A DNA stretch of 64,000 nucleotides, from assembly GCA_021292165.1 (NCBI GenBank), contig CM037879.1:264809921-264873920 (forward strand), in the 5' to 3' direction. Shown here one piece after another: positions 54,578-64,000 of this stretch. The position numbers and the translations under genes are program-made. The notes beneath the pieces were generated by a model. It was not told the DNA's origin. It made no database searches and was given only the letters and a program-made list of their open reading frames with translations. Within the stretch, counting starts at the first letter, position 1; every line of letters starts with the position of its first letter. This stretch comes from Shinisaurus crocodilurus. Taxonomy: Eukaryota; Chordata; Lepidosauria; Squamata; Shinisauridae.

Positions 54578-57418
54578 TTAACCCACCCCATATTCCCGCC
54601 TGAACAACCAGGTTTTTAATGAGCGACGGAAGCTCATCAGAGAGGGGGCATGGCGGAGGTCACTCGGGAGAGAGTTCCACAGTACGGGGGCCGCCACAGA
54701 AAAGGCCCTCTTCCTCGTCCCCACCAGTCTAGCTGCTCTGGCTGAAGGGACAAGGAGAAGGCCATCCGTGGCAGATCTTGTTGAGCGGCCCACTTGGTGT
54801 TGCTGGAGACGCTCCTTGAGATAAACTGGACCAGAGCCGTATAGGGTTTTAAAGGTCAAAACCAACACCTTGAATTCGGCTCGGCAAGCAACTGGTAGCC
54901 AGTGCAAATCCTTCAGCACTGGAGTGATGTGATCCCGCCGGTGGCTGCCTTTAACCAGGCGAGCCGCCGCGTTCTGTACCAGCTGCAGCTTCCGAACCGT
55001 CTTCAAGGGTAACCCCACGTAGAGTGCATTACAGTAGTCTAGGCGAGAGGAGACCAAGGCATGAACCACTGATGGGAGCAGGTGATTAGGAAGGTAGGGG
55101 CGCAGCTGCTGTATCAGATGGAGTTGATACAGCGCTGCCCGGCTCACAGCCGCCACCTGAGCCTCCATGGACAGCTGGGAGTCTAGAATGACCCCCAAGC
55201 TGCGGACCTGGTCCTTCAGGGGTAGATGTACCCCATTCAGCACCAGGTCAACATCCCCTAACCTCCCCTTGTCCCCCACCAGCAGTACCTCGGTCTTGTC
55301 GGGGTTCAGCTTCAGCATGTTCCTTCCCATCCAGCCAGCCACTGCCTCCAGGCACTTGGACAGGGTCTCAACGGCCAACCTCGGTGAGGACTTGAAACAG
55401 AGGTAGAGCTGCGTGTCATCCGCATACTGATGACACCGCACCCCAAACCTCCTGATGATAGCTCCCAGCGGCTTGAGGTAGATGTTGAATAACATCGGGG
55501 AGAGGATGGAACCCTGCGGCACCCCACAAGTGAGCTGCCGAGGGTCCGAAGCCTCCTCCCCGAGAACTACCCTCTGGTACCTTCCAGAGAGGAAGGACCG
55601 GAACCACTGCAATACAGTGCCTCCCAAGCCCAACCCCTCCAGGCGGTCCAGGAGGATACCGTGGTCAACGGTATCAAAAGCCGCCGAGAGATCGAGGAGG
55701 ACTAGAAAGGAGCATTCGCCCCTATCCAAAGCCCTCCTCATATCATCCACCAAGGCGACCAAGGCCGTCTCCGTCCCATGTCCAGACCTGAAGCCCGACT
55801 GGCACGGATCTAAATAATCGGCTTCATCCAAGTGTGCCTTCAACTGAGCACCCACCACCCGCTCGATCACCTTGCCCAGAAATGGTAAATTGGAGACTGG
55901 GCGAAAGTTGTTTAAATCCTGGGGATCCAAGGAGGGCTTCTTTAGAAGCGGTCTTATTACTGCCTCCTTGAGGGCTGATGGCATCACTCCCTCCTCGAGG
56001 GAGGCATTCACCACCGCCTTGATCCCCTCACCCAGTCTCTCCCTGCAGCTCATGATGAGCCAGGACGGGCAAGGGTCAAGCAAGCAGGTGGTCGGCCTCA
56101 CAGATGAAAGCACCTTGTCCACTTCATCAGAAGGAAGAAGCCGAAACCGATCCCACAAAACCGGTCTGCCATTGGCCTCCTCCCGCTCACTCCCTGTGTC
56201 CACGACGTACGATATCCCACTCCTAATCCGATCGATTTTATCTGCGAAGTGCTTCGCTAAAGCCTCACAGGAGGCTTTTGACTGTTCCAGTGGGTCCGGA
56301 GTGACTGGACCGACCAGACTCCGGACCACTTGGAACAGCCTCCTGGGGCAGCACTCTGCAGACGCAATGGAGGCAGCATAGAAATTCTTTTTTGCTGCCT
56401 TCACCGCCACCCGGTAGGCTGAAGATGCAGCTCTAACCAGTGTTCGATTGTCTTCGGAGCGGGAATTTCGCCATCGGCGCTCTAGCCTTCTCACCTCTTG
56501 TTTCAGAGCACGCAGCGATGGAGTGAACCATGGTGCCGCGCGTGCTCTGTTTAGGCGAAGAGGGCGCTTCGGAGCAACTCGGTCTAATGCCCTGGTGATT
56601 GCAGCATTCCAGTCGTCCACCAGGGTCTCGACCGAGCTACCGTTTGTGCGCTCCAATTCCCCAAGCGCGTTCAGGAATCCATCCGGATCCATAAGACGCC
56701 TGGGGCGGACCATCCTAATAGGTCCCTCACCCCTGCAGAGGGGCTGTGGCATCGAGAAATCCAACCCCACCAGATAGTGATCTGACCATGACAAGGGGGT
56801 GGCGGATATACCCCCGATTTCCAGATCATTTCCCCCCTCTCCAGAAACAAAAACCAAGTCCAGTGCATGACCGGCTACATGGGTAGGTCCAGTTAATACA
56901 GGGTGCAGCTCCCAGGAAGCCATGGTCTCCATGAAGTCCCGAGGTGCCCCCGTGAGGGCAGCCCCCGAATGCACGTTGAAGTCCCCCAGCACCAATAGCC
57001 TGGGGGACAACACACGCACATCAGAGACCACCTCCAGCACCTCGGCCAGGGAGTCTGTCGTGCAGCGGGGTGGACGGTACACGAGCAGAATCCCCAGACT
57101 GCCCTTGGGACCCAACCTCCAGTACATGCACTCAATAAACTTGGTCTCCAGGAGAGGGAGTCTGGTAAGGACCAAGGACTCCCGATAGATAACAGCCACT
57201 CCCCCTCCCCGTCCCCCAACCCTTGGCTGCTGGGCATACGAGAAACCAGCCGGACACAAGGCCGCCAGAGTTGGAGCAGCGGCCTCGTCCAGCCAGGTTT
57301 CCGTAATACATGCCAGGTCCGCCCCCTCATCCAGGATCAAGTCATGGATGAGAGATGTTTTCTGGGTAACGGACCTGGCATTGCACAACAGCAAACGCAA
57401 GGTATGGGGAGGAGCCAC
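54578..57418 (-). CDS. L2-type LINE ORF: AP-endonuclease / reverse transcriptase, intact
   Basis: This 946-codon frame would encode the enzyme for target-primed reverse transcription. Residues 9-215 form an apurinic-type endonuclease with NARS (13-16), ITETWL (38-43), GDFN (145-148) and SDH (212-214). The reverse transcriptase spans about 485-760: NNFRPVSNLPFLGKVIER (503-520), the first catalytic Asp in LLDLSAAFD (D576), GVPQGSILSP (632-641), YADD (665-668) and LNPDKTE (704-710). A C-terminal SRLDYCNALY...LHWLPV region (791-843) is typical of L2/CR1-group ORFs. All catalytic residues I can check are present and there is no internal stop. The Met at 57418 sits just before the endonuclease and is plausible, but a short upstream extension cannot be excluded. 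It lies opposite to the HIPK2 exon, in its intron. L2 rather than CR1 is judged from the C-terminus. Confidence 0.93.
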   Translation of the reverse strand: MAPPHTLRLLLCNARSVTQKTSLIHDLILDEGADLACITETWLDEAAAPTLAALCPAGFSYAQQPRVGGRGGGVAVIYRESLVLTRLPLLETKFIECMYWRLGPKGSLGILLVYRPPRCTTDSLAEVLEVVSDVRVLSPRLLVLGDFNVHSGAALTGAPRDFMETMASWELHPVLTGPTHVAGHALDLVFVSGEGGNDLEIGGISATPLSWSDHYLVGLDFSMPQPLCRGEGPIRMVRPRRLMDPDGFLNALGELERTNGSSVETLVDDWNAAITRALDRVAPKRPLRLNRARAAPWFTPSLRALKQEVRRLERRWRNSRSEDNRTLVRAASSAYRVAVKAAKKNFYAASIASAECCPRRLFQVVRSLVGPVTPDPLEQSKASCEALAKHFADKIDRIRSGISYVVDTGSEREEANGRPVLWDRFRLLPSDEVDKVLSSVRPTTCLLDPCPSWLIMSCRERLGEGIKAVVNASLEEGVMPSALKEAVIRPLLKKPSLDPQDLNNFRPVSNLPFLGKVIERVVGAQLKAHLDEADYLDPCQSGFRSGHGTETALVALVDDMRRALDRGECSFLVLLDLSAAFDTVDHGILLDRLEGLGLGGTVLQWFRSFLSGRYQRVVLGEEASDPRQLTCGVPQGSILSPMLFNIYLKPLGAIIRRFGVRCHQYADDTQLYLCFKSSPRLAVETLSKCLEAVAGWMGRNMLKLNPDKTEVLLVGDKGRLGDVDLVLNGVHLPLKDQVRSLGVILDSQLSMEAQVAAVSRAALYQLHLIQQLRPYLPNHLLPSVVHALVSSRLDYCNALYVGLPLKTVRKLQLVQNAAARLVKGSHRRDHITPVLKDLHWLPVACRAEFKVLVLTFKTLYGSGPVYLKERLQQHQVGRSTRSATDGLLLVPSARAARLVGTRKRAFSVAAPVLWNSLPSDLRHAPSLMSFRRSLKTWLFRREYGVG

Positions 57419-57761
57419 ACATCCCCCAGTTATCCCTTGGCTCTGGGCAGGCCTGGGACAAGGGATAGGTATTAAGCATCGATCCCTTGTCCCCCGCAGT
57501 TGGCGTGGCCTGCCCCTAGCGTTCTGCCGCTCAACAGTGGTATATTTTGCCCCCCAGAACTCCCTCCATCATCTCCCTGGGAGAGGCACATGCCCCCTCG
57601 CTTCCGTCGATCAGGCGGGAGACCCACCCCTAAAATCAACCCCTAAAACCCCCAAGCCCTTCAAAAGCAGGGCCTCTTAAAAACCCCAGCCCCACCTATA
57701 TCCCCATCAGCACGGGGGCAGGCCCTCGCCCTCGTGCCACCCCCGAAGTGGCTCCCCCAAA

Positions 57762-58378
57762 GGGGCCGGATCTTTATGGCCCCACAGTACAGGTGAGGCG
57801 GGGTGGCTCCTGGCTGGGCGCGGTCCTGCAGCAGCAGCCAGCAGTCCCACCGGTGGTGCGGGTGGTCCCTCCCAGGCAGCAGGCAGCAAGCAGCAGGCAG
57901 CAGGCAGCAAGCAGCAAGGCTGGGCTACTTGCCTGGCTTGGCCCTCTCCAGAGAGGCGATGGCAGATGAAGCCCAGCTGCCTGGGGCCGGATCTTTATGG
58001 CCCCACAGTACAGGTGAGGCGGGGTGGCTCCTGGCTGGGCCCGGTCCTGCAGCGGCAGCCAGCAGTCCCACCGGTGGTGCGGGTGGTCCCTCCCAGGCAG
58101 CAGGCAGCAGGCAGCAGGCAGCAAGGCTGGGCTACTTGCCTGGCTTGGCCCTCTCCAGAGAGGCGATGGCAGATGAAGCCCAGCTGCCTGGGGCCGGATC
58201 TTTATGGCCCCACAGTTGCAGGTGAGGCGGGGTGGCTCCTGGCTGGGCCCGGTCCTGCAGCAGCAGCCAGCAGTCCCACCGGTGGTGCGGGTGGTCCCTC
58301 CCAGGCAGCAGGCAGCAAGCAGCAGGCAGCAAGCAGCAAGGCTGGGCCACTTGCCTGGCTTGGCCCTCTCCAGAGGCG
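57762..58378 (-). promoter_or_regulatory. 5' tandem monomers of the LINE (probable promoter)
   Basis: Three units begin ggggccggatctttatggcc at 57762, 57983 and 58190, with lengths 221, 207 and about 189 bp. The outermost (5') unit is truncated. Each contains a (caggcag/caagcag)n tract and a GC-rich core (ccaccggtggtgcgggtgg). Repeated 5'-UTR monomers are known promoters in some LINEs; promoter activity here is inferred. A reverse-strand frame of 215 codons over the repeats starts outside the element and is not ORF1. Confidence 0.8.
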
Positions 58379-58394
58379 ATTGATTATTATAATA

Positions 58395-58725
58395 TCCCTG
58401 GCATGTCCCTGCTGGTTCCACATGGACCTTTGGCCTAACTGGAGTCTGCCTGGAGAAGAGCCTTCAGTGTGGCGGCTCCATTTATTTGGAACTCCATGCC
58501 TCTGGAGGTCAGGCAGGCACCAACATTGTATAGTTTTTAGCACCTTCTGAAGACACATTTATTTCAGGGAGCCTTCCTGAACTAACCAGCCACACTTTTA
58601 TTGATTCTGTTTTTAACATAGTTTTATTCTTTTACGTGTTTCATCTTTTATTGTTCACCACTACAAAATCTCCATACTGGAATATGGAGTAGTCTATAAA
58701 ACTTGTAAATACATAAATAAATAAT
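58395..58725 (+). mobile_element. L2-type LINE 3' end
   Basis: 'gaagagccttcagtgtggcgg', 'ggaactccatgcctctggag' and the 3' end 'ttattgttcaccactac...aaatacataaataaa'. Same subfamily as 49764-50067. The full-length LINE inserted at its left edge. Confidence 0.85.
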
Positions 58726-59135
58726 ATTTGTACCCCACCCACCTTTCCATCCATGTAGACCCTCAAGGCAGCTAACAATCAATTTTTCATTTTAAAAAAT
58801 CCATAAAAACATATTAAACCTATAAATAATAATGGTTACAAATAAAAGACCAAACAGCAAAAAATTTAAAAAGAAGCAGCAAAATTGGCAATGGGAGGCA
58901 GAACAAGGCCTCCCCTGAAGATCTAAATGTGGAAATGGGTTTGTATTAAAGGAGCGAGTCCTTAAGATTTAGAGCAGATTGAGAAGTCTAGCACATCTAA
59001 TCCAGGTAGATGGACTGTGAGTAAATGGGGAGCGAGGCTTAGGACTCAGGCAGCATGGATCAAGAAAGTCTTCGCAAATAGTTTTTCAGACAGGAGAATC
59101 AAGGAGACCCAGAAAGCTATGTAACGAACGTTTCG
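58726..59135 (-). mobile_element. Old L2-like LINE 3' end, reverse
   Basis: 'tttgtaccccacccaccttt', 'gaccctcaaggcagctaac', an A-rich middle part and 'aggcctcccctgaagatc'. The end is less certain. Confidence 0.55.
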
Positions 59136-59710
59136 TTGGAGCCTGTGCCTAAGTTGACCTCAGTGACCTCATTTCTTAGTTCCTAGATGAAGCTTCTGTG
59201 TGTGTTGCTGTATCTGCTGTTTTCTTTGACAGCCAGCTGTGATGTTGGTGCACAGAGTAGGAAACAGGTGCCTGTCTAGGGATTCCAACTCACTGTTCCA
59301 ACAGGTTTCTGTCCACTCCTTAGACGCAAATCCATTTGATTCAAACTCAGGGTGTGGCAGTGTTAGGAGCCGTGGGAACTGACCTCAATCTTCTATCGAA
59401 AAACAACATAGCCCAAACCAACCCCCAACCCCCCCCCCCATAAGGTTCTAAAGCTCATTCTAATCTTTTCTCTCTACACATTTTCTACAGTTCCGGGTTT
59501 TTAAAGATATTAGAGCAGGATTGCATAGAGAAGAGTTTCCTTTAACTCTTGTAATAATTCTAGTCTAACTAGACTCTTAAAAACATCCCCCCCCCCCCCC
59601 CGGTTGTCTTCTCTTTAGCATGAACTGTTTGTAGAGGGGCAAAAAACCATAAATTATTGAAGGTAACACAATAGTCTTTAGGTGATTCCAGCTGGAGGGC
59701 TCCAGGCGCT
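59136..59710. other. Intron with C15 run
   Basis: A C15 run lies at 59587-59601. No gene. Confidence 0.4.
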
Positions 59711-59910
59711 ACCAATCAAAAGGTATTGTGCAGCTATTCTGTCTTTCCCTCCTTAATGGGTTTTTTCCCCCTGGTAAGAAAAAAAGGCAGCAGAAACAAA
59801 ATACCGGAGGGTTACAAATGGAAGTTAACAATGTCTGGACTCCCTGTAAAATTCCGTGAACGAAGCAGGGTGATTGCATAATAAAAGCCTGATCTTGAAG
59901 CACTCTTTTG
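59711..59910 (+). repeat. Unclassified ~200-bp segment, paralogue of 25465-25663
   Basis: Ordered blocks shared with 25465-25663 in the same orientation include 'attgtgcag', 'ctggtaagaaaaaaa', 'ggagggttacaaatggaag', 'gtaaaattcc' and 'cttgaagcac'. Roughly 70% similar by eye. Confidence 0.7.
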
Positions 59911-61143
59911 TTTCTTTCTCTGTTTTAGTACATTTTTAGCTCATTCACTTGACCTGCCCTTTCACAAAGCCAGATAACGTATTGATATTGGAGAATTTTT
60001 TCCGATGACTCTGCTTCCCTGTACTGAAGCTATCACGAAGAGCCTTGACTTGACAAACTACAGTGGGAAGAGAAAAGAAGCACATGGTTGGATATGACCT
60101 GCTGCATGAAATGAAATATTACAGGCTTGTCTTGAAAGTAGACTGTTGCCTCTGAATGTTCCTGACTCTGTGAACCAATTAGTTTCTAAGGTGCCCAGGC
60201 ACATTTAATCTCCCCCCCCCCCGCTTTAGAAATGAGATCAGCTGCTAAATCTTTAGTGAGCAAAACCCTCAAAAGAATGTCTATATCATAGAGGGAGATG
60301 GAGGATATCTCATCTCTGAAACTATATACTGGTTAAGATCGTAAGAAAAGGTTGTGCACTGCAATTGTAGGCCTACACTGAGGTGATGACATTAATTAGG
60401 GCTGCAACCATATACCCACTTAGCTCAGTGGGGCTTACTTGTCAGTAGATTGTGCTGTGAGTGCCTGCATATGTCCATGTGAAAAAACCATGGGGAACCC
60501 TGTTAAAAAAAACCCTTTTAAAAGGAACCGGAGTTTTGACAGCTAGCTGTCAAACCTCCATGCTCCCATAAAAGGTGGTGGCTCACATTTCCCCAACTTC
60601 CTGAGCACCTAGACACACAGGAAAGGGTGGGAAAGTGAGAGGAACCTGACAAGAGTCAGGTTCAAAAAATTTTTAAAAACTTGAGGATCTTGCCACAAAG
60701 GGAGTGATCTGCAGGCCTGGCCAACCTCTTTTCATGAGCAAAGATCACTCATGACTTTGGTTTCTCTTGACAGCGCACCTTTTGACAGCTGTTAAGAGAA
60801 ACCAAAGTAAAAAATAAAGCTTATGGCAGCCTCTCTGGGTCAATGCCCATGAGGGGTGCCTGCTGTACTTTGACAGCAGGCACGCACACACACCCGGACA
60901 TTGAAGCATGCCATTTTGGACCCACAGAAGTGCACAAGTACACACATCCACAAGTCATTAGAATAAATAAATTTTACAAAAATTGTGCACATTTGGGGTG
61001 CAAAAAAGAAAAGGGATGATGAACAAGTGCTGCTTGGGCACTTTGAAGGGGCTGTCGCTAGCTGTCAAATTGGAGATCGCAAAAAGCAACCTCCCCCCCA
61101 AAAAAGAGGGGGGGAAGGGTAAAAGGGTGGAAAAAGCTGCGGG
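59911..61143. other. Intronic stretch without recognisable gene
   Basis: Unique-looking. A trace of the 'gcaatcctat'-type MITE lies at about 60395-60470 ('cagtggggcttacttgtcag'). No gene. Confidence 0.4.
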
Positions 61144-61325
61144 TTCAGATGACACAGCAACCCATCATAGGTCCAACAACCCCAACAACAAGCCAGGGTT
61201 GTTGGGGTTGCTTGTTGCCCATGAACAAGCCACCCTGCAAGAATTGGTCTGTGTTTGCATGACACCACAATCCACCGTGGCTTGTCACCCACGATGGGTT
61301 GTCGTGCCGTGCAAACCCAGTCATT
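61144..61325. mobile_element. Inverted-repeat MITE of the 42168 group
   Basis: The ends 'gttcagatgacacagcaacc' and 'gttgtcgtgccgtgcaaaccc' are inverted. The interior has a self-complementary centre 'caacaacaagccagggttgttgggg'. A poly-T tract follows at about 61357-61371. Confidence 0.7.
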
Positions 61326-61371
61326 GATTTCATGTGCTTTGGTATCTTGTGGTGTTTTTTTTTTTTTTTTA

Positions 61372-63480
61372 AATCTTTAACCAAAACCTCTCTCTAACAT
61401 TCTTCTTCATTGTCCCATTCTTTTGGCTGACTGCTACCAGGGGATTACAATTACTGAGCCAAGAAGAAAATGTAGTCTTTCACCGTGAAATTAACTGAGA
61501 CAAATAAAATTGGAAAGGTAAATAGATACAGTTCCACATTATACAAAACTCAGAAGTGAGTGATACAACTTTATTTCAGCTGAGGAATATCTTGGCCGCA
61601 GTGAGCTTCTATATTGATTTATTTTTGATCCTAAGCGATGCTTTCTCCTAGTTCCTAAAATGCATAGTTTATTATTTCCAATAACACCTGGGATATGAAT
61701 CTGTCAGGCTAAATATATACTATTCAGAAGAATGTTACCACCTAGTAGACTATTCCTGAATATTTATTTAATAATCTCGGTTAAGAATAAAGAATGTGTA
61801 AGTGGTGTGGGCCAGACAAAACATGTGGAAAAATTTCACTGACACAAGTGGATTTTATTGCTATGCAAAGGAGACCAGCAATATTTCCACTCTCTAATTA
61901 GTGATATTAATGTGATGATGATGATTGAAGACTTTATAATATCATCCACAGTATTATATCATCAACATTCATCACACTTTACAGAGTAACATAAGCAAAA
62001 AACAGATTCTTGCTCTGAAATTACCATCTAAAATTCAAGCATTTTAATGCGACTAAAGATCACCACCAGCACAGCACATGCACACATGCTTTATCTATTG
62101 CTTCGACCTGTGTAGGGTTGATGTAATATTTATGATCAGAGGGAAGCATAAAAGAAATATAAAGAGGTAGGCACATTTAGGAAGGGTATCGCTGCATGAC
62201 AAATTGCAACCAAGTGCCATAGGGCTGATTTCTATAAGCATATACAGTATATGACTAGATTACCCAACTCTTGATGGAGCATACATCAGTGTGTGAACAG
62301 CTTCAAATGAAAAGTGCTAGGGCAGATCAGCTGATATCTCTTCCCAATCTGGGACATTCTTTCCGTACTCATTGCTACCTGGTGCATATTTTCCATTTCT
62401 TTGCCCTTTGGTCAATGCTTTATCAGAATTTGCTTCCTCAACCCCCCCCTCTCGCCAACCCCCCTCCATAAATGTTGATCTTACTTTTGTATTAGATTGT
62501 TATGTATTAATTCAGTGTGATTTTTTTGTTAGTGGATTGGATTCAGATGTGATATTGAATATGTTATAATAGTCTTTATTGAATGGTTGGTTTTGTTTTA
62601 TTTGAATCTGTTGACATGCTGTGTTTAAATGTTATTGTATTTTGATATTTATTCAATGCATATTGTGAGTCACTTTGGGCATGATCCACTGTGGGAAAAG
62701 CAGGATATAAATAGACTAAATTCACCGTGCCCTGCTTCTAAAGTCCCCAGATATCATCCTCAATGGGGCTATAATATTTGAATAAGAGCTATGTACATAC
62801 AATTGAATGCACATATACTAATTTCACATGGCTGATTTCCGAGATAACACCTAGTAATTAACCACAGGCATGCATTGGATTTTATCTGCATGACTGCCTT
62901 GTGTGGACATCCAGGGACATCAGAAGCAGGAAAGGTGTAGCGGTTGGGCAGGGAGGGCAAACACGCTCTTGCTCCCTGTTCATACATATGGATCGGATTT
63001 GAGAGAAGTATTGTCCCAATCCAACCTGCTGTGTTTTAGTGACATGTAGTGATATGAAATCTCCATCTGTGCTATTTGATCTATGGTGGCTATTTCACAT
63101 ATGCAAGTCTTAAATTGCACGAATCAAGGGCTGAACATGTTTGTGTGAACATGCCCTGAACTGCTGCTTATTGAAGGTGCAGAAGTGGTTATTTCCCCCC
63201 CTTGCTTTCCTCTGAAGCAATGATGCAGAAGAATGAATGCACAGATCAGCTTTGTGAGATGTGATGCAAGTGTCTATTTTGGGCAGAGTGCACCATTCAC
63301 ACCTTATGTTCCTTATGTTTAATATGCTTTTCTCAATCTGGGTGTGTTTTGATAGAAGTTTTCAGAGTGGATCTGTGTCCATTTCAGATCCTACCTCTAT
63401 AGTCTACACATATCTGCGACTTCATCTTGCGCTGTTGTCTTTACTTCCCACATCATGGGTGCTAACAGTTGTGGCACAGC
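61372..63480. other. Intronic stretch without recognisable gene
   Basis: AT-rich, mostly unique. A LINE-like 3' end is suspected at about 62580-62720 ('gtgagtcactttgggcatga', 'gggaaaagcaggatataaata'). No gene. Confidence 0.4.
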
Positions 63481-63849
63481 TCACGCCAGCTCCACAAGAC
63501 TCAGCTTAAAGAAAACCTTTTGCTTTTTCAGGGTGTACTTTCCATGCTGATTCTGGGTTAGCAGCCTAGTGCCAAACCAAGAACTCGGGTAGCTGCCCTC
63601 AGGATGCATCTCAACATCACTTTTCAAACTCAGCTGTCCAAAGACAGTTACATATGATCTAAAAGGGATGTCATAGAAGAGTAATAATACTCTTATATTT
63701 ATATCATTCTTCATGCAGCTGGCTCCACAATGGCAGAAAGGAGGCCCTCCTTCACCTGTGCGCTGACTGTTTACTTTGCAGAAATACACAGATGGCACCT
63801 CTGCAAAAGTTGAGGCCTTTTCTTCCTGGTTATTATGTGTGTTTCTCAT
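63481..63849 (-). other. Unrecognised 122-codon open frame
   Basis: An open reverse-strand frame with ordinary amino-acid composition (FCHCGASC, QLSLKSDVEMHPEGSYPS, RLLTQNQHGKYTLKK). I do not recognise a family, domain or repeat. It starts with Met but has no promoter, splice or poly(A) evidence. It could be an old retrocopy or transposon remnant, or chance. Confidence 0.3.
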
Positions 63850-64000
63850 TCTCTGTGTATGTGTGCATTTGCATCAAATTAGAGTAATCAGATAGTCAAA
63901 TGCTTCGGGGGGTATATTCAATTCTACATCTGATCTATGCTGTGGCAAGGATTGTAAGCTAAAAAATTCTTGGAAATAAAAGTCACTGAGCCTAGAGTTG

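Larger units (their letters stand above)
54434..58390 (-). mobile_element. Full-length-looking L2-type non-LTR retrotransposon
   Basis: About 3.95 kb, bounded by a 12-bp direct repeat attgattattat (54434-54445 and 58379-58390). From its 5' end (right) it has GC-rich tandem monomers (57762-58378), a ~340-bp leader, one long ORF (54578-57418), and a short AT-rich 3' UTR. It ends 'gggcgataaataaatatta' and an (att)n tract. There is no LTR. No separate ORF1 is evident; this may be genuine for this family or the result of loss. Confidence 0.93.

Noticed and set aside
55167..57188. Plus-strand and alternative reverse frames within the LINE ORF
   Set aside because: Shadows of the 946-codon ORF; they lack RT or endonuclease motifs.
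57774..58421. 215-codon reverse frame over the LINE 5' repeats, possible ORF1
   Set aside because: It starts outside the element (beyond 58378) and repeats with the monomers; no coiled-coil or RNA-binding motif.

Overview
The window is a stretch of vertebrate chromosomal DNA, most likely from a squamate reptile (lizard or snake). It holds one recognisable host coding exon and a dense layer of transposable elements. The squamate call is an inference. It rests on the repeat mix: tRNA-headed SINEs ending in an L2-like '...ggtataaataaata' tail, a 5S-rRNA-headed SINE with a CR1-like end, many hAT MITEs, a nearly intact L2-type LINE and a fish/frog-like Tc1 element. The exon itself is amniote-like.

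Host gene: 42450-43542 (+) is the large second coding exon of HIPK2, a nuclear Ser/Thr/Tyr kinase. It is bounded by a clean ag|GT acceptor and AG|gtaag donor. It starts in phase 1 (completing a split Gly codon just before an internal Met) and ends in phase 2 within an Arg codon. The first ~42 kb would therefore be the 3' part of HIPK2 intron 1 and the last ~20 kb the start of intron 2. No other host exon, rRNA, tRNA gene or CRISPR array is supported.

Layout. 1-15 kb: DNA-transposon copies, SINEs, a palindromic hAT MITE (6579), CAGGGCC-type MITEs (3323, 8424, 10803) and an old 75-bp duplication (11940). 15-25 kb: 5S-SINEs (15153, 20265), hAT MITEs, a MIR split by a CR1-like fragment, and a unique segment at 16.5-17.2 kb with a CRE flanked by RUNX-type motifs. 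25-32 kb: one of two related unclassified ~200-bp segments (25465), then a Tc1 element (28636-31665) sitting in an old L2 and itself split by a hAT element that contains a GC-rich minisatellite and a SINE piece. 32-42 kb: SINEs, a MITE carrying a 5S-SINE (35615), a MITE split by a 919-bp hAT (40195-41537), and a long-arm inverted-repeat MITE just before the exon. 43.5-54 kb: hAT elements, a piggyBac-like MITE, a matryoshka of MITE in MITE plus hairpin plus L2 (49355-50402), two LTR-like segments and a ~111-bp inverted repeat pair. 54.4-58.4 kb: a full-length-looking L2-type LINE (-) with an uninterrupted 946-codon endonuclease/reverse-transcriptase frame, GC-rich 5' tandem monomers and a 12-bp target duplication. 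58.4-64 kb: LINE ends, the second ~200-bp paralogous segment (59711), a MITE and mostly unique AT-rich intron.

Several insertions have target duplications that can be read by eye, so the order of events can be reconstructed. The hAT copies show 8-bp duplications, the Tc1 shows TA, the piggyBac-like MITE shows TTAA and the LINE shows 12 bp. Family names beyond superfamily level are uncertain because no library search was possible.
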